Source: Galaxea fascicularis
Taxonomy: Eukaryota; Cnidaria; Anthozoa; Scleractinia; Euphylliidae
NCBI GenBank assembly: GCA_948470475.1
Contig: OX419343.1
Location: forward strand, 666,163 to 730,162
Length of the DNA: 64,000 nucleotides
Reading direction: 5' to 3'
In this document: positions 12,701-23,583 of the stretch, piece by piece
Numbering within the stretch: position 1 is the first letter of the stretch
How the letters are laid out: the number at the start of each line of letters is the position of its first letter
Made by a program: the position numbers and the translations under genes
The notes under the pieces: model-generated
The model's database searches: none
Seen by the model: only the letters and a program-made list of their open reading frames with translations
What the model was told of the DNA's origin: nothing

Positions 12701-13343
12701 GTAAGTACAGTCAAATGTTGATTATCCAGACCTGGTGAGAAACCCCAAAAAAGTACTAATTAATACTCATGAATCAATATTCATGAAAAAACTGGGACCA
12801 TGGAGAAACGTCTGGATAATCGATGTTTGACTGTACATTGTACCTTTTGTGTAGCAAGTTATTTTGTAACCATGTTTTTTTCTTGTTTCACATGACATGT
12901 AATGAATGAACTGCAAATGTTTGCCCCTTCCCACTCTATCCCTACATGCACAGTGTAGATCAAACATCACTTTATTTCTTTCACTCTTTCCAAAGGTAAC
13001 CTCCAGCCATGTGGATGATGTGGGACTACCTTACCCTGGTGCAGTTTCTGTTACAGTCAACAGCGAAGGCAAAGATACAGCCATAACTGGAACAGTGGTG
13101 GGTGTTGGTGTTCCTGTGTTGGTCAAGATCAACAGCCTTGTGTTCAGTGGTGCAGTTCCACTATCAGAAAAACTGCTCTTTGCCAAAGGAAATCCTGGGA
13201 AGGTTTTATCTGATCTTGTTCCCAAATTTGGAGACAATGGCGCCATCAATTGTGTTCATGTTGCAGCAGGTGGAACAGAAAGTATCATTGTTGTCAGCAC
13301 ATCATTGCAGATTTCAGCTGATTATCCTTGTGTTGCACTGTGA
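3719..13343 (+). CDS. PHGDH: D-3-phosphoglycerate dehydrogenase, complete, 10 exons
   Basis: NAD-dependent oxidation of 3-phosphoglycerate to 3-phosphohydroxypyruvate, the committed step of serine synthesis in the cytosol. Exons: 3719-3859, 3948-4099, 4953-5018, 7255-7309, 8364-8462, 9031-9163, 9377-9538, 11892-12037, 12359-12610, 12996-13343. They join in frame to 517 residues (human about 533), every junction GT-AG. Visible motifs: substrate-loop [10 protein letters not shown] from residue 55, dinucleotide fold GLGRIG 153-158, NAD-ribose aspartate D176 in TIGYDP, and the catalytic trio R237 (NCARGG), E266 (YETEPP) and H286 (CPHLGAST). The C-terminal half is the intervening domain plus a short ACT-like end. 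The start is chosen because [15 protein letters not shown] matches the vertebrate N terminus. Introns 3, 7 and 9 hold transposons. The gene converges on PLXDC-A 1 kb downstream. Confidence 0.97.
5780..5893. repeat. 22-bp perfect inverted repeat nested in the 5426-7192 element
   Basis: The arm at 5780-5801 carries CAGAATACCCGGCCACT and the arm at 5872-5893 is its exact complement, around a 70-bp loop. Probably a small MITE that landed in the larger element. Confidence 0.7.
6170..6535 (-). mobile_element. tRNA-headed SINE, family 1, copy 1
   Basis: Read on minus, the head has an A-box-like GGCTCAGTTGGTAGAGCG and a B-box-like GTGGGTTCAAAGCCC, followed by a body containing CTTCTCGGATAAGGAC. A diverged second copy with the same body lies at about 36130-36412. 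The head is tRNA-like but lies in a repeated unit, so it is not annotated as a tRNA gene. Confidence 0.8.
9577..10935. repeat. 1.36-kb inverted-end element in PHGDH intron 7
   Basis: CAGGGCGTAAAATT at 9578-9591 is matched by its exact complement at 10921-10934. Near both ends are repeated short strings of the type TTGGCGACCAAA and GTGGCTACC, which look like subterminal repeats. No coding frame is visible. It accounts for much of the 2.35-kb intron between exons 7 and 8. Confidence 0.55.
11735..11850. repeat. Palindromic MITE in PHGDH intron 7
   Basis: GTCTGTACTGTAAG at the left end is complemented by CTTACAGTACAGAC at the right end, and an inner arm pair reads TTTTTTCCCGTT and its near complement around TGGCCCA. 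About 116 bp, no coding capacity. Confidence 0.7.
12706..12835. mobile_element. 130-bp Tc1/mariner (pogo-type) MITE in PHGDH intron 9
   Basis: The ends read TACAGTCAAATGTTGATTAT and, reversed, TACAGTCAAACATCGATTAT, both continuing CCAGAC. They are flanked by TA, the usual target of this superfamily, and start with the CAGTCAAA string I associate with pogo/Tigger-type termini. No coding capacity. Confidence 0.7.
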
Positions 13344-14286
13344 GAGATGCCTAGTGGTTAATAATATTGTGGCATTAATATAGTGATTCTAATGCTTTGT
13401 GGAAAAGTATCATCAAAAAAGGAACATTACTTACCTACTTAGCTGGTACTGTATAATCAGTTAGACGCCATATTTAGCGAACAGTTGTAGAGACATGAAG
13501 TCTCCACTCTGGAGTGAAGAACTTTTTTGTGGTGTGCAATGCATGCCAAACTAGTCACTGGCATTAGTTACTTAGAAATACAACACAATTGATAGCAAAG
13601 GACAATAACAACAACAATGGTTTTTCAAGAAATTAGAATGGTATTAATTTATTATTTATCTGAACTGGTAACTTCATGTTAGTGAAAATTGTGAGTTATA
13701 ATATATTGTGTCGCTCTTTGTTCTGGCTAGTTGTAGTTAATGTGTTGTTCGAAACTAAAACTATAGAGAATTTCAGATTCGTTTGTGTACTAATTGTCTC
13801 GCTTAGATCAAAGACTGTGTGTAGACCGCAAATCTGAATCATTTTAGTGGAGGACTTTCGCTTCCGTTTGGATCCTGTGTTAACGACAGTGACTGATTCA
13901 ACACGTGATTTTGTTACTGGGACAAAGTATGCGCCATCATACGCTGCGCAGCATTTTTGTAGCTGCCCCTGCAAAAAATCAAGCGGGGAGGGTTTGGAAT
14001 GTTCACGGTGGGGGATTCGGACCCATGACAACTGCAGTGCCTGTTCCGTGCTTTGAGCTGGCAAACTAACCTGCATTCTCGTTCCAGAGTCTGGACACTA
14101 GAGCTGATGATTTCGTGAGTTGTTGATAAAACGATCGGACTCAACATTTCTGGTAACAGTTGTAAAGTCGAAAAAGAATTGAAGAGGCCACTCGTCGGGA
14201 AAGACATGACACAGCGTAGTTGATTTTGGGTAACGTTTAAGGGTGTCCCATCTCTAGCCAGGGTGCCAAAAGAGAGTAGCCACCAG

Positions 14287-14292
14287 AATAAA
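14287..14292 (+). terminator. Candidate poly(A) signal of PHGDH
   Basis: The first AATAAA hexamer on the plus strand downstream of the PHGDH stop codon, about 940 bp after it. No transcript evidence is available; assignment is by position only. Confidence 0.35.
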
Positions 14293-14323
14293 GAGCAGCA
14301 TTATCAGGATCAACAAGATAACC

Positions 14324-14329
14324 TTTATT
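14324..14329 (-). terminator. Candidate poly(A) signal of PLXDC-A
   Basis: AATAAA on the minus strand about 50 bp downstream of the proposed PLXDC-A stop codon. Its closeness supports the assignment of the terminal exon at 14377-14475. Confidence 0.5.
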
Positions 14330-14376
14330 TTACATCTTTTCCGCTACCAAAATTAAAGGTGAATACAATGTTGTCT

Positions 14377-17300
14377 TCACGTGAGCACTTTGTTAAATAC
14401 AGAGGAGTTTGTTGGAAGACTGTCTTCATAGTTTTGTTGATTGCCTCTGCAGCAACTTGTTGGACCGTGCTGTAACTGTGAAAGAAAAATTCAGCATTCT
14501 GTTACGTACATGTGTCACGAATTACAAGTGATTGTCAATTAAGGTAACAACCAGTCAAAGCAGTTTTCGACGGTATAAATGTACAGTAGGTCTCGGTAGT
14601 CTTTCTTACATCAGTCAGGAACACAACAGCTCCTACTTGTTATGTACAATATACAAGTTGTAGTACTTGTAGGAAAATAGATAAAGCCAATCTTGGAGAA
14701 GTGTGAAGAGCACAGTCTTTGATTTGACTGAAAAAATTGGAAATAAATGAAGATTCCCAGTTTGAGTGTCGGTTCAGTGCTATTGTTGTAGGGTCTGATT
14801 CTGAGTCTGCATTACACTAATTTACTATTACCAATCTCTTAGTGGGTATTAGGTTGACACTTAATACGACGGGAGAGCAAATGAGGGATGTGAGAGCATC
14901 TGAACGTTTGTGATAATCAGACTGTAAATAAGTGGACGTTCCAAGCCTGAATTACCCAAAGTCCTGATCGAGAGTTCGGATGGGTGAAGGCATACACCAG
15001 CCACGCCACTGATGCAAACAAGAGGACCCCACCCGCACAAATGACAGCTATTTTCCATGGAGCTAGTCCTGGAGTCGCCTCGCTTCCATCACTTTCGATT
15101 TGAGCTTCTTGAATAGCGCATTTTGCTATCTGCAAACCAAACAAACAAAGAAAAAAAAAACAGTCAACACCCCACTGTATTCCTTTACCTCGGCCAGGTT
15201 CCTTAGTATTTCAGAGGACACCCTAATTTTCGACTCTTGTTTTCATCTTCAGGCCCCTAAAATAGCTTCTCCCTTTGGATGCAAGGGTGATTTCATACAA
15301 ATCACCATCGAACGATAATTTCTACATGTTCTATGACTATTTGATAATCGGCTGAAACCACATAGTGCGAAAATGAACCGGACTAGGATCCAGGCCATTT
15401 GAAACACATCCTTCTGTCAAAAGTCACACGGGATTTTCAGATCCTGGAAAAGGCTTTGAAGGAGTGTAGTTACCGCTTGAGTCTACATTATTTCGCCGGT
15501 AGGTTGAAAAGATCAGTGAATTGTCATCCTCAGTTGTGGTTGAAGTGCATTTGAAAGATTCGTGCCTTACATTGTATTGCATTACAATTCTGTAAGTGAA
15601 ATAAATAATGAAATTACCTGAAAAATTCCAGAAGAGCTGCAACCCGAGGAAAGCCATTCTGCGCGATGGCGATCAAATCCATCGGAACATCTGCCGAAAA
15701 AAAAGCAGGAAAAAGAATGTCACTAGAGGCACGAACATTTGACTCAACTTGAATATTTCTAAAGTTTTTAAGGTGGCTTAACATGGTTTCGTTATTTTTA
15801 AACACCAATTCTTTGATGGATTGATACTACCACAATTTTTTGTTTGTTTCGTTAAAAATGGTATCCAAAAGATGGCCAATTATTTCTCAATAAGTTGTGT
15901 CACCATTTTTTAATGTATAATGTTACCATAGCAACACTCAGTCTCTTAGAAGCACCCTTAATTTAAGCTTTGTGTGCCTGGAACTCAAAAATGAGTTCGG
16001 TGACCCCCTTTTTTTATTATTAAATTGCAATCGGAATTATCGAATTATCGAAAAATTAAGAAGGCTCTGAACCTGCTCTACAGATTTTTTTAAAACTTTG
16101 CAAAAAGATGAATCTTGATACGCTGATTGCAAGAAATGGGGGTCACCGAACTCGTTTTTGAGTTTCAGGAGCATAAAACGAAAATTAAGGGTGTTTCTAA
16201 GAGGCTGTAGTGTTGGTATACGTTAAAAAATGGTCACAACTTATTGAGAAAAAAATGGGCGTCTTTTGGATACCACTTTTAAGGAAACAAACAAAAAATG
16301 TGGTCAGAGTATCAATCCATCAAAGAATTGGTGTTTGAAAATAACGAAACCATTAAGCCTCCTTAAGGGAGAGTCAACAAAAAGGTTAAAAAATAAAAAA
16401 AAAAAAACCTTTTAAGTTTGCCACACCAGATGCAGCTGAACTCGGTATGTTGTCTTCTGTCGATGCACTCTTCGCAAGTCCTGGCAGTGATACAGCCTTC
16501 GAGAACGAGCAAAGAAACATAAAGATTTTCACCTGCACTATTTTGCTGCATTATGTTTCTTGGTACACTCTAATTTTGGAACTGAGGGTCGACGTTCTTA
16601 TTTTTTTTCGCGATTTGAGCCTGAAAATGTTCTTAAGGTGTTCTTAAGTTACATGGTATGAACAAGATGTCGCGCCAACCAACTGTTGGTAAATTTAGCT
16701 TTACAAAAAGTATTGAACATAGAGGTTCACAACGCGACATAAAGTCACTAGAGTTTGCACTGAAATCGCAGAAAAAGTTCATGTCTACATAGCATACTAC
16801 TCATTCAAAACAATAAATGAGCAAAATAAAGATGTTCTTAACTGATTCTCAGCCTGGGTTATGTTCCAAGCATGTTCTTAAAATTTGGGTTAATCTCTGC
16901 CTCAATGTTCTTATAAAAAAGGGTTCTTATAAAAAAAAAGAGTGTAATAGGAAGAATATATCGCGAAAGAGACGCTTGGTGATAATATAATATGATATGA
17001 TTACCATGACTACCACTTAGCTATGTTCGCACGCCGTAACTTTAGAAATTTGTTTTCGAAGCAAATAGCTAAACGACCCAGAAAAGCTAAGAAAGTGCTT
17101 TACAGTGCTCCTGAAAGTTTTCGATTTTCAACAAATTTTAAAATTCAAAGCATGTATTCAAAACGATCAGCTGCCTTAGCTATGCTAGCACAAACGTCAC
17201 AGTTTTGAGACCTGTGGTAGCTCAAAGAATTAGAGAAGGGTAAAAATATTGCAGTCATAGGACTGCACAACTGGGATTTGAAGGAAACTTACTTGGTTTG

Positions 17301-20300
17301 GGATGAAAAACAACTGCGGCGTTATCCACTGGCCAGCTCTGGTTGATGTGCACGGCGTCGTACGTATAAAATGTACGGAATAACTGCCCTGAAAGAGAGA
17401 GATAGTTGAATTAGTTCAATCCATCATGAAAAAGACAAAAGTTAACAAAAATACCCATTGAAAAAAATTGGGAGGAGACTGGCACGGGTAAAGAATGGTG
17501 GGATTACTTGGAACTATTATAAAGGCACTTTGTGGTCTGATATGATGAAATATCTGTTTTGGTTGAAGCAGCTAATGGTTGCGAAAAAACACCCCACCCC
17601 CCCCCCCCCACTCTTACCCTCTAAAATGCATTATTTACCCAAAGGATCCCGCAATCCCTCCCTCAATCCCGTTTCCTCAAAGTGTCTGGAGTGGGGAACA
17701 AAGAATGTTGGTTATCTGGTCAAATTTTCTGCTGAAAAAAAAAAGAGCCACGTGTATTTGGGGAGGAACAGAAAATGCAGACTCCATCAAACAACGATCA
17801 AGGTTTAGCTTAACTTTACCGTAAGGTTGATACGACCCCCCCCCCCCCCCCAAATGGCCAGCTTTTCCCTCATCGTTATATATGGTAAACGCCCTTTGTA
17901 GAGGCACATTGATCTGAATCTTGGACAGACGACAGCGATATGATGGAATCAATCAAAGTGTGTCGATAGTTGTTGTTATATTTGTTGAATGCTTTTAAGA
18001 TGAATCTCTAATTAAGATAGTGCTTATGTGGAATGTGCATAAGTATGTATTTAAGTGTTAGTAATTTATGGATATAAGCATCTCAGCGTAAGATACCGCG
18101 AGGTGCAAGCATTAAAGTTTTTTTACGTTACACAAAGTTTACCATGAATATTGTAAAAACACCGCCTTTGACACCACAGTTTGTAAGTGTCTTTGCTACT
18201 TCTCGTTTGCATCAGTTTTCCTTACTTTGTATTTATTTCATTTTGTTTCAGTTCCAACATTTGTGTAACTGTCACGTGTTTTGTTTATTCAGTAGACTCG
18301 CACACTCGCTACTATTTCTTGTAGTAAGGATTTCGCCATTCGATTAAAGTGTGAATTCGAAAATGTGGAGACTGTAACGAAGAGTTTTTTACGGCCGTTA
18401 CAGTCATCATCATCATCATCGTCATTATCACCATCACCACCATCATCATCATCATCATCACCATCATCGTCACCATCACCATCACCATCACCATCACATC
18501 ATCATCATCATCATCGTCACCATCATCATGAACATCATCTTGATAATCACCACCATGATCATTAAAATAGCCTTTTAACTTACAAATGCCATAGTAGTGC
18601 CTTAGTTTGTCCACATAATAAGCATCTGAAATGCCAATATTCACGGGATGTACTGCTCTTGAAATATTGGTAACTGGAATTGGGATCTAAACAGAAAAAA
18701 AGCCTTGTGTGTAGAACATTTAGGAGCAACCATTTTCATAAAGCGCCAGACACTTTCGTAAAACTATATTCTAAGTTAAGTTTCATTGATTCATATTCCC
18801 TAGTAGAAATTATGATGGCTCCTAGACATAAAGCATCAAAATTTAACAAAGGTACGATCTTTACTGGTCAATGAGCCTTCCATTACCTTTTGATAAGAAA
18901 ACACAATTTCGCCAGTCTTGTTTAGCATGCACTGAAAGGTGAAGCTGCCCACTTAAAATAAAATGACAAGTTAGTCAAACAAAGCCAAAATAAATTCCCA
19001 AGGAAAATCAAACATTCAGAACATTTCTCAGTTACTGACAACAGTCATTACCTTCAGGATTGTCATGTAGGAGAACATTTGACCATTGAACAATAAATTC
19101 ATTTCCTGAGGTCAGAGAAGAAAGAAAAGAAGTCAGACAGGTGCTGATGCCACAAACCATTACCGTCAATGACCTTGTTCATGAGACTTGGAACTTTGTG
19201 TACTTTCCGTTGGAGACAGAGCATTTCAACCACGTCCACTGCGTAAATCACTATCCAACGGATAAGTATTGGCAAAGCTAATTGCACTATCCACCGGATA
19301 AATAACTATCCAGTGGATAGCGCTCTCCAGCCTTTGAACAACCGGGGCCAGGCTGGTACAGAACATGGAATACCTCACAAATTAATGTGCCTAGGTAAGC
19401 TCTTCCTATTCTTACCGTCCGTAAAATGGTGAACGGTGCTTGTGCTGTTAACAGAAGGATTAAAATGCGCCATCAGAGGGGCTACGTACTGAAACTCTGC
19501 CACCTGTCGACTTTTTGATTCTCCTAGATTAATAAAACCTGCAAAAACAAAAGTATCATTCTTCAAGATCAAGATTTCTTGAATTCTTGAAATTATTTCA
19601 GGAGCAATAATACAAATTGCCAACCCTAAAAACAATGCATTAAGTTTTTTGTTCTTGAACATATCCGGTGCTCACTAGAATTTGGCGCACTCTGCCAGTG
19701 GCGCAGAGGATTTGTGTAAATAATTTTTGCAGCAAACATGCATGCAAACGTACGGAGTAATCATTTAAATTCTCTTGTCTCATGGGAGATGCTCACAGGG
19801 AATGCAGGACAATGACTGCCCCGAAAACCTTTTTACAGACTTAAAATTTAAGCATAAGCCAGAAAATAGAACATAGGTAATAAAAGCAATGCTTGGGTCC
19901 TTCTCAGAAGACCATTATCAGATTTACAGGAACAGCCGACTAACAAACAACCAAATGCCGACTGACACTGAAGCTTGGTCCTATGCACCAAACGTATCCC
20001 TGAAGTAGTCCTTTTCGATAAGCCAACGTCTCCACATTTAAATCCGTAGTTTTGTTTCAGGATTTGTTAAAACTAACTTTGCTAAAACAGTCCTTACATC
20101 AGGCTGTCGGCAAAGCCTTATTAATTTTCGTCTAGAAATTAAATCTTGTGGCGTGCCTTAAAAGTAAGGTAGCTCGTGTTCTGTTGGTTATTGACAAAAC
20201 TAACGGCAATTTTTACTTTTAACTTACCCCCGGTAGTAAGAGTTGCATTTGTCACGAAATGACCATAGTATGGGAATTCGAAAGATAGCTGGACAGCCTT

Positions 20301-22096
20301 TATAGCACGATCGCCCGATGATAGATGATCATCTCGCACACTTCCTGCCTTGTTTCTAAGGTCCTTCCACAAGTGTTGTCCATCTTGATATAACTGTGAG
20401 TTGTAATATTTATGGTTGTCCTATGGAAAATCGAGAACACTTTAAAACGTTTTCAGACCGGGGAAGGTACTTCCCTATATAAGCTATAGAGGTATGTGCC
20501 GCCCCAAAGGGTATGGTTTTTGAACAGTTTTTGGTCTGAAAACGGGTATATGTTTTGAGTATTTTGGCCTGAAATCGGGTATCGTTTTCAAGCGAATCAC
20601 GAGAGCGTATAAGGGTATTTGTCTTTTTTAACTCCAAATGAATAACAAAGAAAGAAAAAATATATCATTTGACCTGAATTTTACCAATTCTTGACTTCCG
20701 CACGGATGCCAAGTTTCATTACGCCACAACACAGCTGGTGGGAAAATTTGTAACCGCGACGTTGGGTTTCAAAACGGGTATGGATTTTAGAAGCCAGGTC
20801 TTAAAACGGTTGAGGAAAATGGCATGGTTTGGTTTGGAATAGGGTCAGGATTTGGAGAACCGGACGGCACTCCGGCCCCCTACCGAGAATTTCGAGTACC
20901 CACCCGGGATTCACGGCTGCCGGCGGAGATTTGGCTTTATTTGTGCTGTTACTTCTTGAGGACTATTGTGGATTAAGAAAACCCAAACTAACTATGTCCT
21001 GTTACATGGTTTTGCTATGATTTCTTTCAGGTTTATTTTTAACTGTTCTGGTCTGTTGAAATTTCCCAGAGGAATTATGAAGTGTTTTTTTTTTGACGGC
21101 CACAGTTATTGAAGGCACTCGGCGATATAGGGCCTGAGGTCAAAATCTGTAATTTTCTTAGCACATATCTTAAAAACAAAACAGTTCCTTGTAGAAACGG
21201 AGACTGTTTTCAAGTACTAAGTACTGTTATCACGGAGTTACGGTGACGTACGTGAGAAGTTGGAAACAAAAGTAATGGCATGCAGATAAGCGGAACAGAA
21301 AACAACGCTTTTCCACAGTGTTTTGACTTCACAAAGCGTCGGTCAGTGTCGTAATAATTTATGAAAGGAAAGAGGCCGGTTATTTCATGAAATAATAGCT
21401 TCCAATAATTTTCTAGGATGTTTTCACAATGTTATCCCAAGCGAATTTCAACCAGTCGTTGTGTGCTTGGCGTAAAACCTTGCATTACTTATTTAATAGT
21501 TGGATATAAACGTGTCGGTACCTGCACTGTATTATTTAAGTTTATCTGTCTTTTCTGACGGCTTTTTGTCACAGGCTGTCGAAGAGGATTATTCTTCTGT
21601 TGTGGTTTACCCAGTACATTTCCTGTGAAAAAAAATACTGGACATGATTTGAATCCCTTACTGTACCAGTATGCTAACCATAGTACAAACGAGTCCGCTT
21701 GATTGCCCTCTTCTCAAATTTAACGTGTATCTTACAGAGACCCGCAAGCGAAAGTGGATCTGACTTGCCATCGGTTGCACTAGCAACCAGCTGTGCTCTG
21801 AACTTTTAATACTAGTTTTATGATGTCAAACGTTTGGCAAAAGCGTGTACTTACCAATACGCTGCTTGTTTAATTACGCACTAGGTTGAGCCGTGATTGA
21901 ATGTCAGTTAAGCAAATTAAAGCGAAAAACACAAAGACAATCTCCTGTGGTAAAGCTACAATCATTAAAATTTTTCAACACACTTACTATGCAGCTGACA
22001 ACTCGTACGAGCCAAAATAGCGCAGGTTGCTACAATGACCACAAACCAGAGTCGAGAAGTAAATATTCCTTTTGTCACGGGAACCAGTGGGAACAT
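14377..22096 (-). CDS. PLXDC: Plexin domain-containing protein A (PLXDC/TEM7 family), 12 exons
   Basis: Predicted single-pass cell-surface receptor. Exons in transcript order: 22096-21988, 21622-21522, 20420-20228, 19538-19416, 19105-19052, 18951-18887, 18686-18584, 17388-17293, 16496-16409, 15690-15618, 15129-14956, 14475-14377; 425 residues, all phases fit. Residues 17-33 are a hydrophobic signal segment (LWFVVIVATCAILA); RQKR at 58-61 is a furin-type site; then the family core (FEFPYYGHF, QYVAPLMAHFNPS); a PSI cysteine module at about 282-325 ending in RCSDGFDRHRAEW; a membrane span at about 361-383 followed by THPNSRSG. Vertebrate PLXDC1/2 are reported PEDF receptors and nidogen/cortactin binders; that role is not shown here. 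Exons 1, 2 and 12 were found by phase, splice sites and signal peptide, not by strong homology; exon 12 is the least certain. Compared with B and C, one exon junction is absent and one is added. Confidence 0.88.
15768..16366. mobile_element. 599-bp fold-back element in a PLXDC-A intron
   Basis: Two arms of about 250 bp face each other around a ~100-bp centre. The outer ends are TTAAGGTGGCTTAA and the complement of TTAAGGAGGCTTAA; the arms share ATCCAAAAGATGGCC-like and GGTGTTTGAAAATAACG-like strings. The TTAAGG ends resemble those of the 618-bp TTAA MITE, but the interior differs. No coding capacity. Confidence 0.8.
18404..18561. repeat. CAT/CAC trinucleotide microsatellite
   Basis: About 155 bp of CAT, CAC and CGT triplets, ending 22 bp from the splice donor of PLXDC-A exon 7 (18584-18686). 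Translation gives long serine, histidine or aspartate/methionine runs that are artefacts. Confidence 0.9.
20449..20900. repeat. Dispersed repeat with GCCCCAAAGGGTATG
   Basis: Contains GCCCCAAAGGGTATG followed by several phrases of the type TCTGAAAACGGGTAT. Related fragments are at 37025-37080 and 37495-37650. It lies in PLXDC-A intron 2. No coding capacity and the boundaries are vague. Confidence 0.5.
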
Positions 22097-23450
22097 TTGT
22101 CAAGCTATCCAGGCAGTGACAGGCCCAAACAGAGGCTCATACTGAAAAGATGCAGCCCGATTTGTCAGCAAAAAACAAAATGGGCTTTCATTCTCCAACG
22201 TTTTCACAGCCGAGGGCAAAGTACTAAAACTCCTGAGTCATATTCATAGTGAAAGTTGCATGCATGACTAGTCTTAAGATTGGCAATGAACCTAAACGAA
22301 TATTTGTTGTCAACAATTCTTTGGAAAATCTTGGACTGGACATAGTCAATAGAGGGGAATGGCATGGACTGGATGAAAAAATGGCAATAATAAAAACCTT
22401 GGGTGCGGTTGTTTGGACATATTAGGAATACTTCGGAACATTGAAGATATCCTTATTCCAAAATATTTAACAGGATCCCTTGTTTCCAGCTTACTATTTG
22501 GGTTTTTTCACTGTCAAACCGTAGATATAACAGTTTTCGGTGCTTTCCTTTTTCGGAATATTCAGTAACTGACAAAGACAAGAATATATTTTGCCTATCG
22601 TATAAACCATTCTAACCGCGACGTTCGGGTTAACCCTTAACTCACACAAGTTATTAGCATGTAACGAGAGAGTTATTTGAAACGAGAGAGTCCTTGTAAT
22701 ATCAGGTGATTTGAATAAACAAACTTATCGGCTAGCGAGTGTTATTTTGATATAACCCCAAATTCTCTTAACCGATTTACAAGGAACTGTATAGCAGCTG
22801 GAAGGGACCCACAGGTTAGGGCAAGTAAAGATGCTAGTTGCTAGACAACGAGCGAAAGCACAACTGAAAGGGAAGTCAGGTTACCCTTTCATACGTTGCC
22901 AAGCAACTAGCTTATCAAATACAGCCGAGTTCGCTGGCGGGCTCGGACATCCTAACATTATTTTTATTCCAGCTCTGGTTTATTTCAGTTTCCTTACACA
23001 ACTGCATAGCTTTCAGTTTAAGTGGCAAACTTGTAAAACCGTCACCATGTCAGTTTCTTGTTAGTCATTAGGGACCTTCAGGTTTGAGTACGAGTACGAC
23101 TTTTCAACTCTTGTTCGCGTGCTTTAGATGATCACTAGTGACAACAATCTTGTTTCTACAATCTCCTGATCTGCTGGTAAGTAACAAGGAAGCTTGAGGG
23201 TTCAGGGAAGGTGACTGATTTGAAATTAGAAAGCAGTACTCGTCCTTGATCTCGTACTGAAACCTGTAAGTCCTATTTATTGGCCCAACGTATTCACTAA
23301 ATCCCCCAGCTAAACCTAGGACATGACCTACCATGTCACCGGGGTGATGAAAGGATGAGAAAGTAATAAGAGTTTATATCACCCGCCTACGATCAGGGAG
23401 CTTCTATCCTAAAAATCAGACCATGTGTTGCAGCGTTTTTTCTTGAACAG

Positions 23451-23583
23451 GGGCCAGATTCACGGAGTTCTCCTAAGTTAATGTCTCTTAAGTACTGTTT
23501 TCTCACAACTGTCCATTGTTTTAAAATGCTAGAAAACAATACTTATACATTTTAACTTAGAAAGGCTTCGTGAATCTAGCCCA
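23451..23583. repeat. 133-bp MITE
   Basis: GGGCCAGATTCACGGAG at the left end mirrors CTTCGTGAATCTAGCCC at the right end; the interior has a second complementary pair around TTAAGT and ACTTAA. No coding capacity. Confidence 0.65.

Larger units (their letters stand above)
13344..14376. other. Convergent 3' region between PHGDH and PLXDC-A
   Basis: No further exon is visible. Most of it should be PHGDH 3' UTR, since the first plus-strand AATAAA after the stop is at 14287. At about 13985-14065 there is a weak tRNA-like head on minus (B-box-like GGGTCCGAATCCC), possibly a decayed SINE. Confidence 0.5.

Noticed and set aside
14917..14955. 34-nt intron between SGLW and a downstream TACAG acceptor in PLXDC-A
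   Set aside because: It is too short to be spliced; the acceptor at 14476 gives a terminal exon of the size seen in B.
15424..15657. Extra Ser/Thr-rich exon of PLXDC-A between the PSI and membrane exons
   Set aside because: The frame is Thr-rich like the vertebrate linker, but no acceptor of the right phase exists and the neighbouring intron would be under 30 nt; exons 15618-15690 and 14956-15129 already join in phase.
18312..18644. Asp/Met-rich and Ser/His-rich reading frames
   Set aside because: Both are translations of the CAT/CAC microsatellite; the real PLXDC-A exon is 18584-18686 in another frame.
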